Positions 41,353 to 49,340 of a stretch of 64,000 nt of DNA are shown here, piece by piece. How positions within the stretch are numbered: position 1 is the stretch's first letter; each line of letters starts with the position of its first letter. The position numbers were made by a program, and so were the translations under genes. Below the pieces are notes generated by a model. That model saw only the letters and a list, made by a program, of their open reading frames with translations, was not told the origin of the DNA and searched no databases. This stretch comes from Arthrobacter sp. Soil762 (GTDB lineage: Bacteria; Actinomycetota; Actinomycetes; Actinomycetales; Micrococcaceae), in the NCBI RefSeq assembly GCF_001428335.1, contig NZ_LMSG01000017.1:62140-126139 (forward strand), in the 5' to 3' direction.

Positions 41353-42546
41353 TTAGTTCCGTCCTCTGGTTCGGGGGCGTCCACGTCTAGGTCTCTTATT
41401 GCTATTGGGTGAGGGTTTGGAAGGTAGCGGGGGAGAGGTTGGCTCCCTTCCCGTACCTGCCCGTCCCGTCCCGTCCCGACCCGTCCCGGCAATACCGGTT
41501 CCATCAGTCAGGCGTTTCGCAGGATTGGCAATATGTTGGCAACCAGGGCCGTGCTGGTGAGTCTCTTGCTGGCCGGTGGGGCCGTCGCCAGCGATGGATG
41601 GGCCGGCGGAACCGTTGCCCTCTTGCTGGCCGGCAGGACCATCGCCAGCAGCTATCGGGCCGGATGTGCCGTTGCCCTGGGTAGTGGGGCCGGATGTGCC
41701 GTTGCCCTCTCGCTGGCCGGTCGGACCGTCGCCAGCAGTGATAGGGCCGGTGGAACCGTTGCCTTCGGGAGTGAGGCCGGATGTGCCGTTGCCCTCTTGC
41801 TGGCCGGTGGAACCGTTGCCAGTCTCGTCGCCGGGCTGCAGCTGCTTCCCGGACGGTTCGGGGACGGTCATCCCCATGCGCTTCACATATTCGTGCTCGC
41901 GCAGCCACTGGACCGTGGAAGTGCTGAAGAAGGCGTGCTCTGGTGCAGGCAGGCGCGGGTAGTCTTGGTCAGCGTTCGGGTTATCCCGTCGGCCCGAGTT
42001 GCAGCCCCGGCAGGAGACGAACAGATCCTTCTCTGAGGCTGCCTGCTTGCCAGGGATCCGGTGATCGTACGTGCCGCCCAGGCGCCCGTTCTGGGCTCCC
42101 CAGCGGACCACCTTGCCGCAGTAGCGGCAGCCGTCGCCGTCGCGCAGCCTGGCCGGGATGACCAGCTCTGGACGTGCTGTGTCGTTGCGCCTCTGCCGTT
42201 CCCAGTCGATCTCGGCTTTCGTGCGGAGGTGGATGAAGTCCGGGTCATCGAGGATCCGGTACACCTTGCGTGAGTGGCCGTCTTCCTCGAGGGATTCCTC
42301 CACCATGTAGCCGGAGAAGACTGCGAGCTGCAGTAGCTCGTTGGCGCGGGACATGCCGCCGGCCATCTGGATGGCCGTGCCCCTGTTGATGACGTAGTCC
42401 GTGAGGTGCGCGGCTGACTGGGTCGAGCAGCGCATGACGAATCCGAACAGCTCATTCACAATCCTTTCGTCGGCAAGCTGGTGTTCGAGGACGGCGAGCG
42501 CGGTGGGGTGGTTCGCTGCGGTGTCTCCCACTCTGGCCCATGGCAT
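41353..42546 (-). CDS. HNH endonuclease/replication-organiser-like protein with repeat tail
   Basis: A 397-residue protein with three parts. Residues 1-110 read as winged-helix domains (HLTDYVINRGTAIQMAGGM, VYRILDDPDFIHLR) like phage replisome organisers. Residues about 135-200 are an HNH nuclease (CRYCGKVVRW, TYDHRIPG, CRGCNSGRRD). The C-terminal about 150 residues are nearly all Gly/Thr/Ser/Gln repeats (EGNGTSG, AGDGPTGQ) ending in basic RRGRPRTRGRN. It overlaps the upstream gene by 91 nt. Confidence 0.72.
   Translation of the reverse strand: MPWARVGDTAANHPTALAVLEHQLADERIVNELFGFVMRCSTQSAAHLTDYVINRGTAIQMAGGMSRANELLQLAVFSGYMVEESLEEDGHSRKVYRILDDPDFIHLRTKAEIDWERQRRNDTARPELVIPARLRDGDGCRYCGKVVRWGAQNGRLGGTYDHRIPGKQAASEKDLFVSCRGCNSGRRDNPNADQDYPRLPAPEHAFFSTSTVQWLREHEYVKRMGMTVPEPSGKQLQPGDETGNGSTGQQEGNGTSGLTPEGNGSTGPITAGDGPTGQREGNGTSGPTTQGNGTSGPIAAGDGPAGQQEGNGSAGPSIAGDGPTGQQETHQHGPGCQHIANPAKRLTDGTGIAGTGRDGTGRAGTGREPTSPPLPSKPSPNSNKRPRRGRPRTRGRN
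41545..41840. repeat. Coding minisatellite (33-36-nt GNGTSG/AGDGPTG units)
   Basis: About nine imperfect tandem units, with the plus strand repeating GGATGTGCCGTTGCCCT and GGTCGGACCGTCGCCAGCA. They code for a flexible hydrophilic tail. A shorter GTCCC-rich array (41455-41490) encodes GTGR repeats beside it. Confidence 0.8.
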
Positions 42547-42767
42547 CTATCTGTCCGTCCTTCTGTTGTGGTTGATGTGGCTTCAGTGGGCGGCTGGCCG
42601 TGCGGCTGCAATTCGGTGGCGGCCTGAGGCATCCCGCAGCGCGGGCACTTGTGCGTTGCGTCTGGCTGGTGTGCGCCCTCGGCGATGCACTTGCGGAGCC
42701 TGCGTGTAAGGATCGCGGCGGCCAATTTGCGGCCTTCTGATTCGATCTCCGCCATGGTCTTAGTCAT
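42456..42767 (-). CDS. Hypothetical zinc-finger protein
   Basis: A 103-residue product from ATG at 42767 (GGAGGGG upstream): TKTMAEIESEGRKLAAAILTRRLRKCIAEGAHQPDATHKCPRCG in pieces, giving a C-x(17)-C-x2-C-like metal site, then a disordered tail. The last 91 nt overlap the HNH gene in another frame. The N-terminal half looks genuinely coding. Confidence 0.55.
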   Translation of the reverse strand: MTKTMAEIESEGRKLAAAILTRRLRKCIAEGAHQPDATHKCPRCGMPQAATELQPHGQPPTEATSTTTEGRTDRCHGPEWETPQRTTPPRSPSSNTSLPTKGL

Positions 42768-42917
42768 CGGGGCTCCCCTCCTTTGTGGATCACTCGGCAT
42801 GTGTGTCTCGTTTCTCGTGTTCCGTGCATCCGCATTTGCTGGCGCCATCGTCGTGAACTATGGCGGTGCAGGATTCTCGTCCGTGGTAATGACCACAGCA
42901 TTGGCAGTGCCACCTAC

Positions 42918-43691
42918 TCACGCCCGCCGCCTCATCTGCCTCTTCATCCGTTCCTGGAGGAAGTGGTCAATGCTCTTGTCCGGGTTGACAGGCGCTTCGG
43001 AGGACGAAAGGTGGGGCGGGGACAGTTGCTCCCAGCCCTCTGCGGCAGCCCGGTTGATGGTCCGGCTGATCGCGGCCGCCTCGTGACGGTTCGCGGGGAG
43101 GCGCGGCTTGTCCCAGAGCATGAGGTACAGGTCCCTGACGGCCCGGGCCGTCTCGGCGTTGCAGTACTCGCGGTCCAACAGAAGGCTGAAGTTCGAATGC
43201 TCGCGGCCGAGCCTGCGCCCCTGCCACCCGACTGAGTAGCCAAGACATGCGAGCGTCTTGACCCGCGCCTGGGTGGGTTCGGCTTTGACGCGGATCGTTT
43301 TTCCCACTGTGGTCAGGGACGGCTTGACCGCTAGGACCCGCTCTGCGACGCGCGTCTCCACGCGTGCCCGGGGCGGCATGTTCCGGGACGGGTCGCCGTA
43401 GATGATCTTGCCCAGGGTGGCATTCGAGACCCCTGCGATACGGGCAATGATCTTGAGCCCGTATCCGCGCTTACCCAGCGCAAGGATGTGTTCCCTGACC
43501 GGGCCGGCGTCGATCCTGCCGACGTCGTACGTGCCTGCGGCCTTCGCCGCTTCGCGTTCCCGTTCCCTTAGCGTGTTGGCCTTGGTGCAGGGTGTGCAGC
43601 GGCATTTGTCCACCACGTAAGCCGTGGGTGTGCCGTGCTGGTGATTGGCCCGGGCGCATTGGCAGTCGCGTTTGATCCGTTCGGCCGTCAT
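42918..43691 (-). CDS. Phage regulator with Cys-rich head and HTH
   Basis: A 257-residue protein. The N-terminus CQCARANHQHGTPTAYVVDKCRCTPC is a Cys/His cluster (given in part: CQCARANHQHG, CRCTPC). An HTH follows (IIARIAGVSNATLGKIIYGD), then a second basic helical domain (KTLACLGYSVGWQGRRLG). The C-terminus ends RQMRRRA. The Cys-rich head is common in actinophage DNA-binding proteins. The start overlaps the 43-aa gene as ATGA. Confidence 0.65.
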   Translation of the reverse strand: MTAERIKRDCQCARANHQHGTPTAYVVDKCRCTPCTKANTLREREREAAKAAGTYDVGRIDAGPVREHILALGKRGYGLKIIARIAGVSNATLGKIIYGDPSRNMPPRARVETRVAERVLAVKPSLTTVGKTIRVKAEPTQARVKTLACLGYSVGWQGRRLGREHSNFSLLLDREYCNAETARAVRDLYLMLWDKPRLPANRHEAAAISRTINRAAAEGWEQLSPPHLSSSEAPVNPDKSIDHFLQERMKRQMRRRA

Positions 43692-43819
43692 GGTGAGCAC
43701 CTGCACTCACCGCTGAGCGGGTGGTAGATGCCGCCGCAGGACGGGCACGGGTCCATCTTCTCCGGCTTAGACAGCAGTGAATCGTTCTTTTTCTCAAACA
43801 TCTCTGTAGGCTTCGGCAT
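43688..43819 (-). CDS. Small 43-aa zinc-ribbon protein
   Basis: ATG at 43819 overlaps the dnaN stop (TGATG) and its own stop overlaps the next ATG (ATGA). The protein (MPKPTEMFEKKNDSLLSKPE...) ends CPSCGG...CRCSP, a two-pair metal site. Translational coupling on both sides supports a real gene. Confidence 0.6.
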   Translation of the reverse strand: MPKPTEMFEKKNDSLLSKPEKMDPCPSCGGIYHPLSGECRCSP

Positions 43820-45096
43820 CAGACTCCCTCCAACGGCTGCGGCATGCGGACGGGCATGATCAGGTGCCGGTACGTGTCCTTAGTTCCGCAGGCAACGCCG
43901 CCGGCCGTCAGGCACACAGGCTTAGCCAGGCTCTCCTGGAACGACATGCGAACCTTCTCGGCGTCGATCGAGCGGAGCGCCGCGAGCAAGTACGCGGGGT
44001 TGAACGCCACAGCCTGCGTCGCGTCTTCCGGGACTGTTCCGGCGGCCACGAGTGCTGGGGTTTCGACGGCGGCGGCGGGCGCTTCGTTGAGGGCCGGGCG
44101 GATGGTGATGGTGCTGGAGGTCATGACGATGGTGGCCGGGGTGTTTCGTTCGTTGAGGTCGACGGTGACGCTCACCTGGTCGATGAGGTCTCTTCTGTCG
44201 GCTTCTATGTGGGTTGCAGCGGTATCCAGGAAGAGTGCTGCGAGCTTGGGGTATTCGCCGCCGGTCCCCATGAGCGTGTAGGTCAGATCTCCGGAGATGA
44301 GACTGAGCGCGGTCCCGCCGCCGGAGCGCCCGGGGGAGTCGGCAGAGGCGAGGACGCCCACTGTGACCTGGTCGCCGTCGAGGTGCCTACTGACGGACTT
44401 CCACACGGCGGCTTTCATGAGGAACCGGAACTCGGGGACAGGCTGCTTGGTGGCGATCCGCTCGGAAGAAAGCCGGTAGCGGTCTGTGGCCTGCATCGTG
44501 AGGTGCTTACCGGCGCCCTGGATCTCGATGGAGGTCAGAATCGGGAGCGTGTCGTCAGTGGATGCGGCCACGAGTGAGCGGTTGAGTGCCCCCACGAGTA
44601 CCTGGCGGTCCATGCGGAATCTCTCGAACGCTGCATGCTCCGGCAGCGGCGGGTACTCGGCCACGTTGTAGTGGTTCAGGATCGGGATCGTGTACCCCTC
44701 TGCACTGACCGTCAGCAGCCGCTGGCCCAGCATCTCCCGAGCCGCCAGCGTGACCGGGGCCTTGGGATTGCGGCGGGTGATGGTCCGGATCGTTCGGACC
44801 AGCCACGAGAGCGGCAGGAGCGCCTGCGCATCCTTCAACCGGCCCGACGGCTCGTGCTGGAGCTTGGCAACGGCGGACGTCTCATAGTCATACGCCGACA
44901 CCGTCGCTTTCCCCTGGCTACACTCAACGAGGACGCACGCCAGGATTGGGATAGGCGGTCGGTTCGACGCCGCGACGCCGACAGCGCGGAGCTTCCTCAG
45001 CCACTCCTCACTCGTTGCAGTCACCTCCAGATCGGCGAGCGCCGGAGCTGGTCTGGTGATGGTGGTGTCCGTTGTGGCCAGTGCCGTGATGGTCAT
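43819..45096 (-). CDS. dnaN: Phage DNA polymerase III beta clamp (DnaN-like)
   Basis: A 425-residue three-domain sliding clamp: LRAVGVAASNRPPIPILACVLVE, then ATDRYRLSSERIATKQ, and the C-terminal FNPAYLLAALRSI with YRHLIMPVRMP matching the end of bacterial beta subunits. No phage polymerase is seen, so the clamp would recruit the host replicase or other clamp users. AAAGGA precedes the ATG at 45096, inside the end of the upstream HTH gene (89-nt overlap). Confidence 0.9.
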   Translation of the reverse strand: MTITALATTDTTITRPAPALADLEVTATSEEWLRKLRAVGVAASNRPPIPILACVLVECSQGKATVSAYDYETSAVAKLQHEPSGRLKDAQALLPLSWLVRTIRTITRRNPKAPVTLAAREMLGQRLLTVSAEGYTIPILNHYNVAEYPPLPEHAAFERFRMDRQVLVGALNRSLVAASTDDTLPILTSIEIQGAGKHLTMQATDRYRLSSERIATKQPVPEFRFLMKAAVWKSVSRHLDGDQVTVGVLASADSPGRSGGGTALSLISGDLTYTLMGTGGEYPKLAALFLDTAATHIEADRRDLIDQVSVTVDLNERNTPATIVMTSSTITIRPALNEAPAAAVETPALVAAGTVPEDATQAVAFNPAYLLAALRSIDAEKVRMSFQESLAKPVCLTAGGVACGTKDTYRHLIMPVRMPQPLEGV

Positions 45097-45481
45097 TGAT
45101 GGTCCTTTCGCGGTGCTGCGGGTGGAGGAGGTTGGTGAGCTGATTGAGGCGGCGGACTTCGATGGCGTAGGCGCCTTTTTGCTGGTCGGTCCAGCCGCGG
45201 CCGGGGAAGTACTTGCTGACCGTGGATGATCCGACGCCGAGCAGTTCGGCGACGGCTACCTGGCTGTATCCCTCTTCAAGGAGCCGGTCCGCTTCGGGCA
45301 GCCACTCCTCGAGCGGTCGGAACGGTGCTTTCGGGGCGGATAGGCCGAGTGCGCGTTTGTGCCGGCTGATGGTCCGTTCGGTGACGCCCATTTCGTCGGC
45401 TATCTCGTCGAGACTCCTGCCCTCGCTGACTAGGGTGCGTAATCGCTCCCTGTCAGCCAGGCGGCCGTATTGGCGCCTCAT
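45008..45481 (-). CDS. Two-HTH DNA-binding protein
   Basis: A 157-residue protein with two helix-turn-helix units: SLDEIADEMGVTERTISRHKRALG (about 23-46) and YSQVAVAELLGVGSSTVSKYFPG (about 71-93). This resembles phage replication or partition regulators. The His-rich end (DHHGTGHNGHHHH) overlaps dnaN and may be a by-product of overlap. It is coupled to the upstream gene by ATGA. Confidence 0.7.
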   Translation of the reverse strand: MRRQYGRLADRERLRTLVSEGRSLDEIADEMGVTERTISRHKRALGLSAPKAPFRPLEEWLPEADRLLEEGYSQVAVAELLGVGSSTVSKYFPGRGWTDQQKGAYAIEVRRLNQLTNLLHPQHRERTINDHHGTGHNGHHHHQTSSGARRSGGDCNE

Positions 45482-45975
45482 TGCCCCAAGCCATTCAAGT
45501 CCGTCCCTGATTGGCGGTGCGCGCCGATAATGATCCTGCCGACCTCGAGCGCTTCCTCCCGGTCATCGAAGTAGGGCTCATCGACGATTACGTGGGCGAC
45601 GTCGTCGCGGTCCCAGCCCATGAGCTTCCAACGTCCGTCCTGCGTTTGCCGGACACCCGCCCTCGGATATCTGGCATGCCGCAGGGTGAACGGCGCATCC
45701 GGCGAGCGCCGGAGGACTTCCTTTTGCCAGGGCGTCAGCTTGAACTGCAGCACGTCCTCCGCGAAGCTGACGGCCGCATCCATGGGCGCCGGCTTCGCGA
45801 GTTCGTCGACGGTTGCCTCGTATTCGTTGAGGGCTTTGGCGTGGTCCAGGACGGCGGTCTGGGCTTTGACCCGGCCGACCCACGGACGAAAGCCACCGTC
45901 GAGGACGGCGGGGCGGTATCCGCAGACGCAGACGGGTTCGTTCTCCGGGTTTCTTCTCAGATCGTGGTTAGGCAT
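45478..45975 (-). CDS. Hypothetical protein with TerL-like Q motif
   Basis: A 165-residue protein. CVCGYRPAV lies at the start. Residues about 70-90 read FAEDVLQFKLTPWQKEVL, strikingly like the prophage's TerL (FAENVLHLKLYPWQKVLL), which binds ATP adenine there. No Walker A or B follows. The rest (DGRWKLMGWDRDDVAHVIVDEP) is alpha/beta. It may bind the same partner as TerL or be an old terminase fragment. SD spacing supports ATG 45975. Confidence 0.6.
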   Translation of the reverse strand: MPNHDLRRNPENEPVCVCGYRPAVLDGGFRPWVGRVKAQTAVLDHAKALNEYEATVDELAKPAPMDAAVSFAEDVLQFKLTPWQKEVLRRSPDAPFTLRHARYPRAGVRQTQDGRWKLMGWDRDDVAHVIVDEPYFDDREEALEVGRIIIGAHRQSGTDLNGLGQ

Positions 45976-47377
45976 CGTCATCTTCTCCCTGGTCTTCGTC
46001 TGCGGCGGTGTCGGTTGATTTGCTCTTGAGCGCGGTGAAGTGGGCCATGGCTTCGCGTTCGAAAACGGCCGGCGGGTAGTTGAAGACGTCGTTGCGGACG
46101 AGGATCCAGCGGGCTGTGCCCTCGGACTCTCGCCAGCTGTACGACGTCGGATCCCAGGTGGATGGTTTGTGCAGCTGGGATGGCTTGAGCTGCAGCTCGG
46201 CCATGAGCATCACGAGCTGCAGGGGCCGGAGCTTTGCGACGGCTTCGCGGACCTCGATGGCGCCGCCGGATCCGGAGAGGCCGTCGTACTTCTTGCCCAG
46301 GATCAGCTCGCAAGCCCGCTCATAGCCGTAGTAGGAGCCCAGCACGTTCGGGGCGATGCCCGCCTGCAGGATCTTCTCCGTAGGAGTGAGCGGCAGGCCA
46401 CCGCCGGCATCGGTCAGACAGCGCCGCAGGTGCTCATCCCATATCGCGAGGTCCTGCTCCAGGCCAGCCTCAATATCCTTCAGCTTCCGCCGCGCTTCTT
46501 TCTCTTCCTCTGTTGGGGGAGTCTTGGGCGCCTGGCTACTGTTGGCCTTCTTGTACCACTCAATCTGGCCGCTGTTCTCGTTAATGAAGGCGAACTCGCC
46601 CGCGGCGGCGTGCTCCTCGTCCGGGCGGCGGTCGGCCTGATAGTCCCGGTTGTAGTGCCCGCTGTAGGTCTGGTTCCGGTCCAGCGTCGGGATGCTCAGT
46701 TCCTTGATCAGGGTCTCCGACGCGGCCTTCGTAACTGGGGCGTCTCGCTTGGTCCTGAGCTGTTTCACCAGGCGATCCCATTCACCGACGCCGCGGTGAG
46801 GGTTCGTGGCCATCAGGATCAGCTCCTGGTATGACTCGTGGTCGTCCTTGAACTCGTCGAACGCGTCCGACTGCTCCAACGTCAGGCCGCCGGCGTCCAC
46901 TAGATGGTGAGCGACGGCCGGCAGCCCCGCGAGCCGCGAGCGCTTTCGGATGAACGACTCAGAGCGGTGGATGGCCTTCGCGACCTTCTTCACTGACATG
47001 CCTTCGCATTCCAGGATCGTCTGGATAGCCTTCGCCTCGTTGGAAGCCGTGATGCCCTCGCGGTGGGTGTTCTCCCGCAGCATCGCCTCAATCTGCAGGG
47101 GCAGAGTGTCCAGCGACGGATCCACCCAGGAGTAGAGCGTCTCGACGTTCCCGAGCTCCGCGGCTGCCCTTCTTCTATGCCCCTCGATGACGAGGAACTT
47201 TCCCGCGTCCAGGCCCTCGGTTATGGGGAACAGGCGGCATCGAATCGTGTTGCCGTTTTCGGCAATGTCGTTCGCCAGCTCGGCCAACTTCTGAGGATCC
47301 CCAAGATCAGTGCGGGGGTTATGCGGGTGCGGGACCATGTCAGCGACCGCGACCATCCGGTAATCTGCGGGGCTCAT
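45968..47377 (-). CDS. ParB/Spo0J-like nuclease-domain protein
   Basis: A 469-residue protein with an N-terminal ParB domain: MVPHPHNPRTDLGDPQKLAELANDI (in part), VIEGHRRRAAAELG for box II, and ENTHREGITASNEAKAIQTIL. An HTH follows (SVKKVAKAIHRSESFIRKRSRL). The C-terminal about 200 residues are specific to actinophages. No ParA is adjacent, so plasmid-type partition is unlikely; a CTP-binding regulator or replication role fits better. ATGA overlap with 47374. Confidence 0.83.
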   Translation of the reverse strand: MSPADYRMVAVADMVPHPHNPRTDLGDPQKLAELANDIAENGNTIRCRLFPITEGLDAGKFLVIEGHRRRAAAELGNVETLYSWVDPSLDTLPLQIEAMLRENTHREGITASNEAKAIQTILECEGMSVKKVAKAIHRSESFIRKRSRLAGLPAVAHHLVDAGGLTLEQSDAFDEFKDDHESYQELILMATNPHRGVGEWDRLVKQLRTKRDAPVTKAASETLIKELSIPTLDRNQTYSGHYNRDYQADRRPDEEHAAAGEFAFINENSGQIEWYKKANSSQAPKTPPTEEEKEARRKLKDIEAGLEQDLAIWDEHLRRCLTDAGGGLPLTPTEKILQAGIAPNVLGSYYGYERACELILGKKYDGLSGSGGAIEVREAVAKLRPLQLVMLMAELQLKPSQLHKPSTWDPTSYSWRESEGTARWILVRNDVFNYPPAVFEREAMAHFTALKSKSTDTAADEDQGEDDDA

Positions 47378-47688
47378 GCACCGACCGCCTTCCGTGCGAA
47401 CTCATCGATGGCGGCCGCAGCCTTCAGGACCTCGCCGCGGGCCTTATCTTCGACGGCGAGGGCCAGCTGCATTGCTTCCTCTGCCCGGGTGGATTCCAGT
47501 GCGCGGAGTTCGGGCGAAAGGACTGCGGCTTCCACGGCAGCTTCGACGTGGTCCAGCTCGGAAAGGCTGTTGACGGCCTGCTGCAGCGTCATACGGTGTC
47601 CGTTGTGGAGGTAGCTCTCGACTGTTGGCTTCACGGGGTTACCGAGCCAGTCCTGCTCGGTGGGCGATTCAATGGGTTGTACGGTCAT
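47374..47688 (-). CDS. Hypothetical 104-aa phage protein
   Basis: A helical acidic protein (MTVQPIESPTEQDWLGNPVKPTVESYLHNG). The middle is Glu/Ala-rich coil (ELDHVEAAVEAAVLSPELRALESTRAEEAMQ, in part). It precedes ParB with an ATGA overlap, so the two are likely coexpressed. No family is recognised. Confidence 0.6.
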   Translation of the reverse strand: MTVQPIESPTEQDWLGNPVKPTVESYLHNGHRMTLQQAVNSLSELDHVEAAVEAAVLSPELRALESTRAEEAMQLALAVEDKARGEVLKAAAAIDEFARKAVGA

Positions 47689-47729
47689 GGCGCTGCCTAA
47701 CTACTGGGCGGGTGATGGGTTGGGTACAG

Positions 47730-47749
47730 ACGCCTGGAACACCAGGCGT
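47730..47749 (-). terminator. 8-bp-stem hairpin in early operon
   Basis: ACGCCTGG/CCAGGCGT around AACA lies in the 106-nt gap between the 47795 and 47374 genes. No U-tract, so processing or attenuation is more likely than full termination. Confidence 0.45.
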
Positions 47750-47794
47750 TGGAATGAGGAGTTTGGGGCTTACTGTGCTGGGGCGGACTGCCGG

Positions 47795-47983
47795 TCAGTA
47801 CCGGCTGTCCGCCTCCAGCACGAAGCCGCCGGCGCCAGCCATCAGGGTCAAAGCCCCGAAGACGGCAACACCGTTCAGCACCGGCAAAGCCAGCGTGAAC
47901 AGCAGGGCGCCGATGATGAGCAGCGGGAGGTACGCGAACGTGCGGCGGCGATTCAGGCCGACCCGCGCCGACGGGCGCCTCAC
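47795..47983 (-). CDS. Small two-TM membrane protein
   Basis: The GTG at 47983 overlaps the upstream stop (GTGA) and gives 62 residues. A basic start (VRRPSARVGLNRRRTF) precedes two hydrophobic helices (YLPLLIIGALLFTLALPVL and VAVFGALTLMAGAGGFVL). The ORF could be extended upstream, but coupling favours this start. Early-region membrane protein of unknown role. Confidence 0.62.
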   Translation of the reverse strand: MRRPSARVGLNRRRTFAYLPLLIIGALLFTLALPVLNGVAVFGALTLMAGAGGFVLEADSRY

Positions 47984-48291
47984 TGCACTGCCCCGGCTGC
48001 AGCCGCAGCGTTCCACTCCGGGGTTCCCCGGTGGATGTGCAGCGAGTAGTTCGCCCAGATGGTGCCGTTGAGTAGGATCTGCCCTTCGGTCTTGTTCATG
48101 ACAGAGACGTCAATGCGGTACGCGTCGACGTCTACGTCGGCTTTGGACCGGTTCTGCCAGAACCACTTGAGCCAGGTCGTCATCCCCGCGGCCAGTTCCC
48201 TGGCGTCGCGGAACTCCAGCTCCGGAAAGTCTTTGAGCGGACGGTGACCGATTGGCTGCACCACGGCGAATCTCTTAATGCGGGCCTTCAC
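47980..48291 (-). CDS. Hypothetical 103-aa protein
   Basis: Starts MKARIKRFAVVQPIGHRPLKDFPELEF and has WLKWFWQNRSKADVDVDAYRIDVSV. Overlaps both neighbours by 4 nt. The mixed alpha/beta pattern gives no recognised family. Confidence 0.58.
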   Translation of the reverse strand: MKARIKRFAVVQPIGHRPLKDFPELEFRDARELAAGMTTWLKWFWQNRSKADVDVDAYRIDVSVMNKTEGQILLNGTIWANYSLHIHRGTPEWNAAAAAGAVQ

Positions 48292-48944
48292 CGACGGCCG
48301 CGCAGCGAAGATTCGGCGCGGGCAGCGACGACACGGTCAAAGGCTGACAGTTCCGCCGTCGGGGACGCTGTCGGATTGAAGATGGTCACGCCCGCGAAGA
48401 TGCCCGCGCCGGGGATCCCAGGGAGCCGCATGGGGTTGGGGCCCGGCTTGGGGCCGGCAGTCGCCGGAGCCGTGGGGGACGGCTCGACGGCGACTGCCGG
48501 GGACTGTGGGGGAGTGGGCGGCTCGTCGCCCTGGTCATTAATCTCGCGGTACCTGGTCTCCGCGTCCGCCACTTCGGCGGCGAAATTACGGATCTGCTTG
48601 AAGACGTCCAATGCCAGGTCCTCAAGGTTCAGCGCAGCGAAGCCAGCGTTGCCCATGGGATCGAACGACTTGACGGCCTTGAGAGCCGTCGTGAGTTCCT
48701 CCAACTGCGAGTGCAGCCGGCGGCTGTCCGCGAACCGCTTATTCTGGATGATCTTCACCTTGGTCTCGGGCAAAGCGTCCGGACCTATCTGGTAATCAAC
48801 TGCCTGGAAGAACAAGTTCCGTGGGAACTGATCCAAGCGGTGGCTATACAAATCACTTAACGGATCCGGCGTCTGCGTAGACACTCTGCCGGCGGCAATA
48901 CCCTCACGCGGTTCAACACGCGACCTGAGACCTGGTCGTTCCAT
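48288..48944 (-). CDS. Hypothetical 218-aa phage protein
   Basis: A helical N-terminal half (LFFQAVDYQIGPDALPETKVKIIQNKRF, ALNLEDLALDVFKQIRNFAAEVADAE in short form) and a Pro-rich linker (EPPTPPQSPAVAVEPSPTAPATAG) before a short C-terminal domain. It follows a hairpin at 48970 and heads the 48944-47795 coupled trio. No family is seen. Confidence 0.58.
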   Translation of the reverse strand: MERPGLRSRVEPREGIAAGRVSTQTPDPLSDLYSHRLDQFPRNLFFQAVDYQIGPDALPETKVKIIQNKRFADSRRLHSQLEELTTALKAVKSFDPMGNAGFAALNLEDLALDVFKQIRNFAAEVADAETRYREINDQGDEPPTPPQSPAVAVEPSPTAPATAGPKPGPNPMRLPGIPGAGIFAGVTIFNPTASPTAELSAFDRVVAARAESSLRGRR

Positions 48945-48969
48945 TTTGGTTAGACTCGATTCTGATTTG

Positions 48970-49008
48970 AGAGCCGGGCTACCCCTCCCAGAGGTTGGGC
49001 CTGGCTCT
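48970..49008 (-). terminator. Hairpin between Xis-like gene and 48944
   Basis: AGAGCC (48970-48975) and GGCTCT (49003-49008) pair, with an imperfect inner stem. It is in the 168-nt gap with no ORF and may attenuate the early transcript or mark a new promoter. Confidence 0.4.
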
Positions 49009-49112
49009 TGGATTTTCTATGGGCGGTCCAGTGAACTTCTTGGCGGAATCGCACTGGGCCGCCTTCTTTCTTGCTTGCCCTCCCCCAGGAGGGACAAACT
49101 ACGGGTACTGGC

Positions 49113-49337
49113 TCAGCCTGTTCGGCTCAGCTGCCGCACGTTCGACTGATGCGCGCACGGCACGCCATCCAGCCAGGAATCCAAGCAATCAACCCGCACA
49201 AACCACCGGCCACCCTTCTTGCTCTGCACACCGTGAAGCTCACCAGCGGCGAGCGCCTTCAGAATGGTCTTCGGGTGACGGATCGCGGCTTCGGCCGTCT
49301 GCTCGACCGTGAGTCGTTGGACCAGTGCGGGGACCAT
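49113..49337 (-). CDS. Excisionase-like HTH protein (Xis/AlpA type)
   Basis: A 74-residue winged HTH: RLTVEQTAEAAIRHPKTILKALAAGELHGVQSKKGGRWFVRVDCLDSWLDG, quoted in part here as RLTVEQTAEAAIRH and GGRWFVRVDCLDSWL. This is the excisionase-family pattern. It is likely the recombination directionality factor that, with the integrase at 53442, drives excision at attL/attR, and it sits in the early lytic operon as expected. Confidence 0.78.
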   Translation of the reverse strand: MVPALVQRLTVEQTAEAAIRHPKTILKALAAGELHGVQSKKGGRWFVRVDCLDSWLDGVPCAHQSNVRQLSRTG

Positions 49338-49340
49338 GGG

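Noticed and set aside
41545-41840. Possible CRISPR array from regularly repeated sequence
   Set aside because: Units are contiguous, degenerate and in frame with a low-complexity protein tail; there are no unique spacers and no cas genes.
41533-42036. Plus-strand repetitive Ala/Gly/Val open frame
   Set aside because: It mirrors the GNGTSG repeat tail of the minus-strand HNH gene, which has real domains.
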